From Limnoperna fortunei (lineage: Eukaryota > Mollusca > Bivalvia > Mytilida > Modiolidae), in contig OX104115.1 in assembly GCA_944474755.1 (NCBI GenBank), positions 72,020,993 to 72,084,992 on the forward strand: 64,000 nucleotides of DNA. The letters run 5' to 3'. This document shows positions 22,545 to 34,000 of the stretch, piece by piece (position 1 is the first letter of the stretch; each line of letters begins with the position of its first letter). The translations under genes and the position numbers were made by a program. The notes under the pieces were generated by a model that saw only the letters and a list, made by a program, of their open reading frames with translations, was not told the DNA's origin and searched no databases.

Positions 22545-23155
22545 ATATTGATCACGTGGTCTGTGAACTACTTAAACAAGGCTTTGTTGTACCAAGGTTG
22601 ATGTTATCCCTCCAGAAGTTCTATGGTCGGCACCACGACTTAATTGATCGTTATGGGAAATCAGTGTCTCAAATACGATCTGACATTTTCGCTGAGTCAT
22701 AGGCAGTGTTTCCTATTCGTGAATTTGTCTTTTTTCTAGACAAGACAATGAGTAACTCGACGGGAGTCTAATTAGAGGCAGATACTGCTTACTCGTCCGG
22801 AGCACCTGAGTGCACCCATGGTTTTTATTGGGTTCGGATTACTCTCTTTCTGTGTTTTATGTTTTTGGCTTTTGTGTTGTGTTTGTCTATATCCGGATTT
22901 GTAACTGTCTCTTGGCTTTTGGCTCTTGTTGTTCGGTCGGTTTTCTTTGCTATTTTCTGTCAAAAATGATGTTGCTGGTTCGAGTCTCACCACAGGCAGG
23001 GTGTACTCGACTCCAATCTTATTTGACAAGGATTGCCAGTTTTCCAACCGAAGGTCGTGGTTTTCTTTTCGTACCCTGGCTTCCTCCACCAATAAAAACT
23101 GGACGCCATGATATAGCTGAAAAAAGATGCTTGAAGTGGCGTTAAACATTATTTA
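22545..23155 (+). mobile_element. Penelope-like 3' segment inserted inside a tRNA-derived SINE
   Basis: ATTGATCACGTGGTCTGT (about 22549-22566) is internal SINE sequence. The SINE resumes at about 22973 (TGCTGGTTCGAGTCTCAC) and runs to 23155. Between them, a frame encodes LMLSLQKFYGRHHDLIDRYG then SVSQIRSDIF and a stop, followed by a T- and G-rich tail (TTTTTGGCTTTTGTGTTGTG). This is the C-terminus and 3' UTR type I associate with the Penelope-like family at 18540. Related tails occur at 34850, 29700 and 41120. Confidence 0.6.
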
Positions 23156-23304
23156 AACAACAAAAAAGCTCAGATTCGTTCAGTTTTAATAATGCATTTC
23201 AGAAGAACATCATGCATTTATTTCTAGTGAATTATTGTTAATAAGTTAATAATTTAAATGTGTAATTTTTAAACATTTTTAAACAACAAAGATATTAATA
23301 TCAT

Positions 23305-23530
23305 AAAATGTCATCAAATATACCAATTTAACACCATTTACTACACAAGACGCGCGTTTCGTCTAATCAAGACTCGTCAATGGCGCTCAAATCCAAACAA
23401 AAAATCCAAATGAGTCAGATTATTGTATAGCTTTTAGTGTCAACATTCAATTCCAAAACGTTATACCAAGGCCGGCTAAGGCCGTCTACAAATGAAAATA
23501 GAAAAACCTTAGATTTTAAATATTTTTCGA
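23305..23530 (+). repeat. Dispersed CGCGCGTTT-motif repeat (copy C)
   Basis: AAAATGTCATCAAATATACC, ACAAGACGCGCGTTTCGTC, GACTCGTCAATGGCGCTCA and CCAAAACGTTATACC follow the order of copy A at 14027. Confidence 0.75.
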
Positions 23531-23727
23531 AATAATTTTTGTATTTTGACAGTTCTTGAAGAACAACATGCTTACATCTAATTGGCATAACAACTAAATG
23601 ACAAGTTGACTATAGAACACTATAGTCAATTTTACCATGTCATTCCGACGGGATTTTGCTTCACAAAATGGAAAACTGCTACCGCGTTTGGTCGAGTTTA
23701 GGGTCCTTAAGTAGATCTTTTTTTCCA

Positions 23728-24111
23728 CTTTTTGAAAGTAACAATTATTTTCCACAGTTAATCGGCTTTTTGAAATTCGGCCGTTTTTTTCATTTTGCCA
23801 GCTCGATTTTCCATAGGAAGTCAGCCATTTTTGTATCTTAAGGGGTCTAATGTTGTTTACAAACGTTCGTCTGTTTTTGTAACGTACAATGGTATTCGGA
23901 CAAACCGCGAGACTTTTCCCGCCTCAACTGCAGACGACATTACCCGAAGGATTTCGAATAGACAACAATGGAATTTTCCTAACGTACACTTCCGTTCAAA
24001 ACAAGGTCAAAATTTAGTTTGGAAAATCGATCTGGCAAAATGAAAAAACGGCCGCATTTCAAAAAGCCGCTTAGCTGTGGAAAATAATTGTTACTTTCAA
24101 AAAGTGGAATA
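23728..24111. mobile_element. Foldback element with about 88-bp inverted arms
   Basis: The arm at 23728-23815 (AAAGTAACAATTATTTTCCA, CGGCTTTTTGAAATTCGGCC, TTTTTTTCATTTTGCCAGC) is the reverse complement, with few mismatches, of the arm at about 24025-24111. The centre of about 210 bases is unique and has only short incidental open frames. Single-arm relatives occur at 42310 and 49170. Confidence 0.8.
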
Positions 24112-24489
24112 AGAGGTAAATTGTATGAAATTGCGCGTATAAATAAACAATAACAAAACTTTTAGCGCATATACAGAAATACATAGAAACTTCAATGAAC
24201 CGTACCTAAATGAAGACTAAAATCTTTTCACAACATATTCCCAGAACGTTATGTCATAGGTTGGGTTCTCAATCATATATGGATCGGTGTTATAATTCTG
24301 TAAACAATGTTGATCTGAGAATCGGACACATCTCATTACACAGATGAGTGTTAAGAATTTAGTATAAAATGTATAATATCAGACAATCGTTTCAATATTA
24401 GGAATAGGTGATTTTATGACAATATCAATTTAACAATATGATTAATCACCGTCATAATCGATATTGATTTTGAATTATTCATTATAATT

Positions 24490-24650
24490 CAATTTCAAGG
24501 GGATTCCTGTTTGTTCGGCTTCTGTTTTTTTCCTGAAATTTCTAACATCGGCCCAAGCTTTAACTTTTTTTGCCCAATCATGGATATACCAGCTGTTTAA
24601 AGGTCAATATAGATATTTTCAGCGAGTGTGAAGAACTTTAATGGAGTATA
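24490..24650 (-). pseudogene. Internally deleted relic of the Methyltransf_FA exon
   Basis: The complement reads LKFFTLAENIYIDL, stop, TAGISMIGQ, then AWADVRNFRKKTEAEQTGIP. These parallel LQFFTPDLYSYINLYKAGISMIW and TYRQQNPAEAEQTGRAL in the intact gene at 46233-45791. The middle part (VHVALM to the NNTKSAIR segment) is missing, and a stop and frame shifts are present. No PAN exon was found upstream, so it is an unprocessed fragment or partial duplication. Confidence 0.6.
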
Positions 24651-26182
24651 TGTAATAATAATGAAAAAGAACAAAATGATTCTACGTCCAGCCAAATAAT
24701 TTGGGAATTTACCAAATGCAAATCTGATATTTGGTTGAGAATAATTGTATATGGAATACCTATTTAGTATTAAATCTAAACAAGAAAAACTATTATCAAT
24801 GTTGTGAAAAAGTAAGGAATATTAAATTTTAACAACTATTTGAATTAAAAGTCAATAAGTCTCCTAGAGTCAAAATTAACGACTTGTATCAATCGATTAA
24901 AAGCATTACGATTACTTACAGATGTGGTTAAATTTAGAGATCCATCTAATAATCATTATAAAGCAGAACAATCAAACAAACATGTTTATCAACGGAACAA
25001 GCATATGCAGTAACTCTTCATCATTTCTTACATGTTTGTTAGGTTTAGAGTTAAAAACGTATTATGACATTGACTCTTTTTAATATCATATTAGTCCGAT
25101 TCTAGGACAGCTCTACTAGCTCCTACTTGTAAATGCTTGTTCCTTAATTACGTCTAGTTTGTTCTCCATGTTTTTAATAGCCCTTGTATAATTCAGCTTA
25201 ACATGAACACAACACCCTGCCAAATTTTTCTTGAAATATTCACCCGCCGATTTCGACAAATATACTATTGATAACAACGATGAGGCACATTTACAATGCC
25301 ATCTGTAGAAAATTTCTTTTTGGAATCAATGGGCCATTTAATAAATATGCCCACTACTTTGCAAAAACTGATTACTTAATTTATTGATTACTAGTTGATT
25401 TAAATAAGGGATTGTAGTATGTTGGAAAAACGGTTTTAGTGTGAGACAAAAATAAAATAGACATAATTTAGATTTTATAAGAAATTCTCGGAGTTCTTTT
25501 AGAGTTTTCATCTGATTTAACCACTGCTTTAGGTTTATGATGTCAAAATATTTATGTGTCCATTCGTTTGCTGCTGTGATTATTGTATTTTGAAATTAAG
25601 TTAAATGTTTTGTGGTACACCAACCCAGCTTGCACCTTATATTGGATATTAATCACTTTCGGTTAATTTCTGTATCACGTCTTGAACAATAGATTATGGT
25701 CATTATTTTTGTAGAGACCCCGTATAAAAGAGTACAGACCCGTGGTTATCAGGTATCTCTTTTGTGGTTGAAAGATTGCAGGTAGCAGTTAATTGTTAGT
25801 AAGATATGTTTTAAAGACAATACCAACAATTTATTGCGATACATTTCCCCCATTTTCAATAATTCTTTTTATTGTTCCACACTAGCATTTTATGTCAAGG
25901 AAAGCTTTTATATCTATCTTTTTGTTTTCAGAGATCTACATTATTTATTTGTGTTTTGTATTTAATATATTTTAATGACAACTGCAGATAAACTGCTGTG
26001 TTTCTGATTTTACAGAGGCAATTCTATTTTCCCAAGATAAGAATAAATAATTGGAAAACATCAATTATCTTTAAAATGAAGGCATCCTCGGATGCTTAAG
26101 GCTAAGCTCCATTGAAGTTCAACGTCCTGTGCCCTGTGTATAATAAACGATAATACATGTACTAACAAAGCATCGACCAAGT

Positions 26183-26270
26183 CTAATTTTCTTTATTTTC
26201 AGACCACGTTGTTTTGTATAAATCTGCGAACCATTCGGGAAGGTCGGTAGTGCTAAGACTATGTATTGTG
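26183..26270 (-). CDS. Candidate terminal exon, possibly an alternative 3' end of the B-box gene
   Basis: On the complement, TAACTATTTTAG at the acceptor is followed by an open frame of 28 residues with TIHSLSTTDLPEWFADLYKT, ending WSENKEN and a TAG stop. It enters in phase 2, the same phase as every internal junction of the B-box gene upstream, so it could replace the 28228-28057 exon. It has coding-like composition but no family is recognised. It may instead belong to a separate gene. Confidence 0.35.
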
Positions 26271-28056
26271 CTAAAATAGTTATGGGAAGATTACCTTTCA
26301 TCTAAATAGATAATCTTAAAATATTACATGTAATTGTCTTTTGGACGATGTACGCTTTCATGGCTGCAACCTACTTTCCAGCCCTGTAATATAAGTCAAA
26401 ATGTTTGCTTACATTGTATTTTACAGTAGAAACTACTACGATATTATCAAGATATGCCATATACATCGCCTATTAAAAACCTTAACTCGTTACAGGTGAA
26501 TAGTATCACAGTCACTGTCATATCCGTAAGCCCTGCTTTTGAACTGCAGTAGAAAAAACGAATGCGATACATGTAAAAAACACTCAAACGATCGAGACAG
26601 GCGATTTCTTATCAGAGTGCATTAGTATGTCGTCTGTTTGAGGTATTTGATAGGGCAAAAGGTGAAAAGTTTCTGTTGTCGATGCCGAAAGTAATAAATA
26701 ACATTACTTTCCAAATATTAGCTTGATCCGAGGAGACTTACCGGGCTGTTCTATATTATTGAGAATAACACTTTCATACGGTACATTAGTAGATATTCAG
26801 AAGTAGTAATGAATTTGATTACTTGTTTTTGTTAAACATGTAAGTGTCATTTCCAAGGAAATCAACTTCATAATATACATCACTGATTTAGAAAATGAGA
26901 TAAAACAATACATGCAATTATAAATTTGATGAAAGTTAATAGTACTGTCAAACTTCAAGAGTCTCGTTACTGATGAAGAAAATGCTTACAACTCCAAAGC
27001 ACCTGCTGTTGTTTTTCCTTCGGATTGTGAGTCCTTGTCTATTCCATTTCTTATCCATATTTTCCATTTCTGATCAGGACAGGGCTAACAAATTTATTTC
27101 CAATTTAGTGACATACAAACCAGGTTGTAATTAAACTAGTTTTTATAATTAAAAAAATAGCAAGAATTACATTTACCATGCTAATAAGCGGTTAGCATAT
27201 CAACTTTGCCAACATGAGTGGAGAAATTTCTATGAAAATTAGTAGACTATTGATCTGCACATTGCTGATTGACCAACAACAAGTCAACACTTCCAACATA
27301 GAAAACTGCTTAACAACTAAGAAAGACAACCATAATTTGAATGTAACAGCCATTTTAATATCAATAACAAACAAATTTTGGCCAAACGAATCCACCAAAA
27401 AAGTTTTGGCATTACTGTAAAAGAAACAACGAGAAACGATGGGATTAGGTATCAAGACAATGTATACATGCTGTGACTCGAATATTGTATATCTAATGAA
27501 ACAACAGAAAGAAGGCAGTTTTTAGTTATTTTATGTCCTTTAAGGGATAAGGATAAGTTACACATTCGAAATCAAAGAATGATGATTTGTCCCAAAAACA
27601 TATGGAAAAAGATCACGATGTATGAAGATATAAAATTTGAAGTAAACAATTCTTGCACCATTTTAATTAGTCAGATATTCGTTTTTGCTTGACAGTTTGT
27701 CACGTTACTTTGAAGCTGATCTTAAATATGGCTAAATATTTCTATTACCGTAGCCTTCCCTACAAACTAAGAGTAAACCATGTTCAAGGTGCATTTAGTT
27801 CTAAATAATACAATCTATCTAAACCCTATGATAATCATTATTAAGATATATTGCAATTTTGTAATGCTATAATATCATAAATCAACCCACAACTATTATG
27901 ATGACCTCTTGTTTAACTCATTTGTTCATGCAATTACGTCAAAGCTGCATTTCATAATTCCATTATGGTGCTTTCATCACACGTTAATATTATCTTCGGA
28001 TATATCCGATACTTATAGTACGTGTAATCAGAATCTGTTTGAATAAATCAAAAGTT

Positions 28057-31000
28057 CTATCGTTTCGTTTTCTTCAGTAATTTATCTGCCTTAAAGAAAG
28101 GCAATCCATTTAAACTTGGAGTAGTATGCGGAAGGAGATAGTTGTTTCCAAATATAGAAGGCATTGTATCGGCATCAGAGCTTAAAGAGTTGTCAGTGGC
28201 AGAATGGTACTCGTCGTGCAGTGGTTTTCTGTAAAAAAATTTGAGAACTGAATTTGCATATAAATATCGTAAATCGGAAGCAAATTAAAAATTTTAATTA
28301 AAAAATAAAAATCTACAATTTCATATTATATCTATAGTGACGTGGGTCTGCGGATTCAATCTATTATATTATGTAGATTCTGTAGTTTGTGTTTTCAAGT
28401 TCGTTTGCATTTTGGTTAATACCAAGCTTTCCGCTGGGTGACAATTGTTAATCAGGTGTAATTTTGTTGAATACCCTCCATCTTTCCCAAACTTCACGTA
28501 AAACAGAGAAAAACACATGACTACTATTCTAATGTTTATTATAGATAATCTTTTTGTCTTGACACAGGCGTTAGGAAATCAATACGTTTTTTTTAATGTT
28601 GTAAAGGTTGTTACTAGTAGCGAGGACATTTATTATTATTATACTTTTTTACATGATATTTTATTGATGGTATAATACCTGCTTTAATTTCATGTAAAAT
28701 CGTTAAATTTCAGCAGTACTTCAGTCCAGTTTTGCACACTTTTGACTTGCCGAACGGACAGTAGATAATTTTGGGTGTTCCATATCAAAATACAGAACTA
28801 ATTTAATGAGAGTTTTTATTAAATGAAAGTTGTAATAAATATAGATATAGAATAAAAGTTCCAAAATGTTAACAATTATAACAGAAATGCTGACGGTTGG
28901 CGAAAATGATGCAGCAATTTATTTTGAGTTTTATCTCCTATATGTTGTTATGCTGTTTTTCTGATCCCAAATATTTTTGACAATAAATAAAGGAGAAAAA
29001 TAAATAAATAAATAAATAAAAAAATACCTTGAATGCCTAAGCATTTCTTTGATAGTCTTTTTAGGTGTTGCTTTTGTTGGTGTACTAGAGTGTAAATATA
29101 ATGCATCACAATAATTTTGAGTATAACCATGTGTTACATTATTAGAAGATATGTTGCATTAGTTTGCTTTTTGTATGAGACAAATAAATAAACTAGTTTT
29201 TATTTTTTAAATGAAGACAAAATTATAAAAAAAAACACAACTGTATGTTATGGTAACGTTTAGTTATGTTGTTGTTAGTTCATGTTTGATTTCAATTCTA
29301 AATAAAAGATGCACACAACTGTAATAATTCATGTAAATGTGCACTTGTAGTATCTGACTTAACTGTAAGATAACTGTAATTTGTTTTCTTACCAGCAAAT
29401 CCTCATTCTGCTTCTCTTTTTAAATAAATTTAGGCAAATGTTTAAAATATGATTTCTTAATCATATTAGTAAAAAAGTTCATAACTGTATAACCAGCTCC
29501 ATGTCTCGTATATCATACAGAAACAAAATTTACTTTGAATATTTTATTCCAATATATAAATAAATGACAATAAAACCGACCAAATAAGAGCAGAAAGCCA
29601 AGCAAAAAAATTTCAAAAATGTACTATTCTAATGTTTAAAAAAATTAAAATGAATTGAACAAAATCCGAAATTAAAAAAAAACCAACTGTATGTGAGTAG
29701 GTCACATGAACATTCAGGGTTTACAGACGATTAAGCAGAGTTTGTCTCTAGTTTTATAAAGTCCGAGTTACACATTGTCATGTCCATGAAAAAGTCAAAT
29801 AGAGGAAGAGTAAAGACTTTTTTATGACTCCTGAAATTTCGCATTTGAGAGATGAAATGTCCATATCAATAAATTTAGTCACAGTGATGACCATATAAAT
29901 CCTAAAGGATTAGGATAAACCTAGTTACAACAAACGCTTGTTTAAGACAGCCAGTAGTAAACACCAGTGACTGGTCAAGAAAACGGAACACCTGATCGCG
30001 CCATTTAGCATAACGCATAAGTTATGAAATGTACACATGAAATTAATACCCACCGTAGCACTAAAATGTTGCTATTAATTCCATCAATGATTTTCTTGCC
30101 CAGAATTATTCACCATTTGAAAGCTTGTAAAGCAATGTTTTTAACAGTTAGGGTAGATCGTCCTCACATAAATTTTGTGCTTGCCTTCATGATCGTTTTG
30201 GGGTATCAGGTACACAATGTAGATGGATAATCCTGAAAATCTTTACCGGTATTCACCTATATTGACTGTTAGTAACACGAGAATGGCACTATGGAAGCAG
30301 AATATGCAAACACCATATATTAGTTTTTTTCAGGCGTTCTTGTTTCTAATTTGTATGATGTTTTCTATGTATTTATTGTGACATTGATTTTGTATTTTGA
30401 TAACGTCTTTGTTCTACTGATTAGTTTTAATTTTTTTATTGTGAACAATAAAAACACACAAAAACATCTTTAAACCGCTTTGTTACTGTTGAATATGAAT
30501 ACTTACTGTAGACAACAACTGAATATCGTTTCGCTGGAGTTAATTTGAACCAAGAGCTTGCTCAATAAAATAGTGTAAGGAAATACATACATACATACAT
30601 ACATACATACATACATACATACATACATACATACATACATACATACATACATACATACATACATACAGCAGGTCGGGGGTTTTCTTCGGTAACCTATGAT
30701 ATAGCTGGACAATTGCTGAAAGTGGCGTTAAACACCATCAAACAAACAAACAAACATGCATAAATACATACACAAAGAAATAAATAAATACCATTCAAGT
30801 TGATCACTTCTCTGTTTCAGTTCCATTATAGTCTTGGGGATTACTTCTCTATCATTTTGCAAACTGATAAATTAAAATCAATATAGCCATAAACATTGTA
30901 CCGTCATATTTTTTACCAGTTCTCCATACCAACAGAAAATATTTAAATATAAAAGATAAACTATTAGTGAGTATTAAGAATATTCATTTCAATATGCGGA

Positions 31001-34000
31001 CCTCAGATAGACATACAATGTGTTATTACTACAGTCAATCACAACAAACGATTTTTATCTGATATGTTCCCATTTGAAAGTTCTGTTCCATTTTAATCAA
31101 GTATCAAACCAAAATAACATTGCCTGAATTACAAGTTATAATGTCTTCTCGATACTATCTATTTTGTTTACTAAATTATCATGCATCATTAGTCATGTTT
31201 ATTCAACTACTGAGAAGACTTTACCTTCCTTACAGTTAATATGAATATATGCGCAGCCTAAATGCGAGCATTGGATATTTTAAAGTTCATGACGTTACTT
31301 CAGAGCACTCTAACAGTGCCTCTGTATTCCATTGCGTTGTTGAGATTGCAAAAGATTTGTCTGATATTTTTGTTGTGAAATTATAAATTAAGCACTTCAA
31401 TTTTATCGATGTCAAAATTATTTGCGTCTACTTTAAAATTAATTTTAGTGCCTGTCAACAATATTTTCATCTTATAGCTCAGCTAAATCTAAAACGAAGT
31501 AAATTGGTCCCGACGTAATATTCAGTATGCTTTCGGAATATACAAATATCCGAACGATGTTACACCTGGAACCAGACTAGAACATGAATGCTACCGTAAA
31601 ACTTACTATTTACCTTATGTCACATCAATCGATTTGTAAACATTGTTTGATAGGTTGCAAAAAATAGTTGTCGGATATTTGTGTTGTTAATTCAAAAATA
31701 AATACTTTAATTTTATCGATCTAAACGTTATTTCTGTCTACTTTAAAATTATTTTTGTGCTCGACCACAATATTTTCTTCTGACAGCTTCGAAATGAGTT
31801 TGTTCATATGGATCACGTGACCTTATTACACATGAATGAAACCGTACCAGCCTCTTTGGAAAAAATATGTTGCACCATTTTGATGCTGACCAATGCGTAT
31901 TTTACTGAAACTGAACCACATAATTTTTTTAAAATTTTTCTACCGTAATTTAAAAGCAGTAAAATTTTCATTAGTTGCGGGCGGATATATTAAAAGAAAC
32001 AAATCGGCAAAAGGTTCCCATTGGGTTGAGTTCAGAGCTCTGGAAAATTCTGCATTTTCATTATTTTGCTTGTGTTGAAGCAAAATTGAGACTCAAAAGA
32101 CTTTTCGCCTCGGTTTTGAAGCAAAATTGAATAAGTAGCAAAGGCAAATAAAAGCGTGTGTTTAAAGACGTGTTTGGTTTGTCGCCTGTCTGCAGCGCTT
32201 GTTCGAGAACACATTTAGCTGAAATGACATACAAGGATGTCCTTTAATTTAGGTTTGCCTCTCATTTTGTGAAATTTAAAAAAAAACACAATAAAAGAAC
32301 GCATAACAGATTGCTCGGAACAAATGGTCTGCATAAAAGAAACGTTTCAGTTGTACCACACGTGCTACACAAAAAGATACAACACCGAGTACGGGGCTAT
32401 AGAAAGCACCATGTTCGGGTGAGGAATGTGATTCATAACTTATCATTCATAAATATGAAAATCAATAAACTATATTCTGATCAGCATAAACATCATAGAC
32501 CATCATGGTGTTTGTTTAAAAAAAAAGGAATGTTACATCAATTATGTCCGATCTTAACGACATGTTAACAACAACTATAACAGGGACAACCAACAATAAA
32601 CACACAAACCTTGCGTCTGTTTTTGTCAAGTAGTCTTCTTGTTCTTTCAATTTCCCAATTGTGTCGTCTCTTTCTTGCAATTTACTGCAAAGTATAAAAA
32701 AAGTCGATTCGTGTTTAGATACATTTGATATAGATATGTTGAGATGTAGAATTTAAATGGATAATGTCTTAATTTTATTAACAAGGACAAAACTAAGCAT
32801 CTAACAGTTTATACAGTTTAACACCACGCTTATTATACTTTATCTTTTTTAATTCAGAATATTTCTATCAATGACATATAGGGTGCCTTATCGATTCTGA
32901 CCGTATTATCTAGTTTCAATTTGCTTGCAAAATAGGACTACTTTTAGGATTTCAAGAACCACATGAAACAAAGGACAAAGGTTGAACTTTAAATATAAGA
33001 ATGATTATGAGTATAACATTTCATTTTTGACAACCTAGTGTTGCTTTTTAAAATTAGTTATATTATTCTATTCTCTATTCTGATATGCAAACGTTTTCAA
33101 GCATCATTTTGAATGAACAATTAGCGAGGATATCAATTGTTGTTTTATTTATTATTTGCGTATAAGTTTGGTAATAATACGGTGTCCAATATATTTCAAA
33201 AGCATAAAAAGAGACTTTAGTTCTTGCATGACATATGAATTGCTATAAGGGCGGTAACTTTGAATCTTCCACATAGTAATCTGAAATGTGGTTACACGCC
33301 TTATATTACAGGAGTTAAAGTTTTTTGTTTTAATTTGATCATTTTTTTCCTCAAAATTCTGATAACATTACTTGTATTAATCGAACATATCTGGTTATCA
33401 TTTCATGATTTCTATTCCTATTGTGCTGATAAATAAAAAGTAAATACCTCAAAAGTTTATCATATTTCTGTTGCATTTCTTTCATATTCTTTTCGTGTGC
33501 TGTTTTTGTCTTTTTCAGTTCAAGTTGCATACTTGCAAGTAAATATTATCACAATAAGTTTGACTACAATCGTTTGCATATGTTGTATTAATTTGAAGTT
33601 TTTACATATGTGTATGTAAAAAACTGGGTGTGGAGAATGACTTTTAAAAGAGGTTTTGTTTGTTTGTTGTTATTGGTATGTGTTTGTTGTTGTGTGTCCC
33701 ATGGCTTTGCATTTGTATTTTTGAATGCGAGATTTGTTGACACCTTTTGGTTTTTCTTCGCTAAGTTAATGCTGTTGAGTTTAAGTTTTAATTTGGCAAT
33801 TGTTTTGTCTAGACTTCTGATCACTTCACTTTTACTTTTAATTTGTCTCATGTTGCCATCAAGCGGATTAATGAACAAATTAATAAATACCTCAAAAGTT
33901 TATCATTTTTCTGTTGCAACTCTTTGATAGCCTTTTCATGTTCTGTTTTTGACCTTTTCATTTCCAGCTCCATACTACCAGGTAACATATTATACATCAC

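Noticed and set aside
27192..27455. Overlapping open frames on both strands
   Set aside because: The complement frame has a hydrophobic start but no clean donor after it and no partner exon.
30503..30712. Open frame with repeated CMYV residues
   Set aside because: It is a translation of the (CATA)n microsatellite.
32269..32568. 99-codon + strand frame rich in Lys and His
   Set aside because: Basic composition comes from A-rich DNA. It lies antisense in a B-box gene intron without splice or family support.
33588..33927. Frames on both strands between B-box exons
   Set aside because: They are read-throughs of a real 84-nt exon (33974-33891) and intron sequence.
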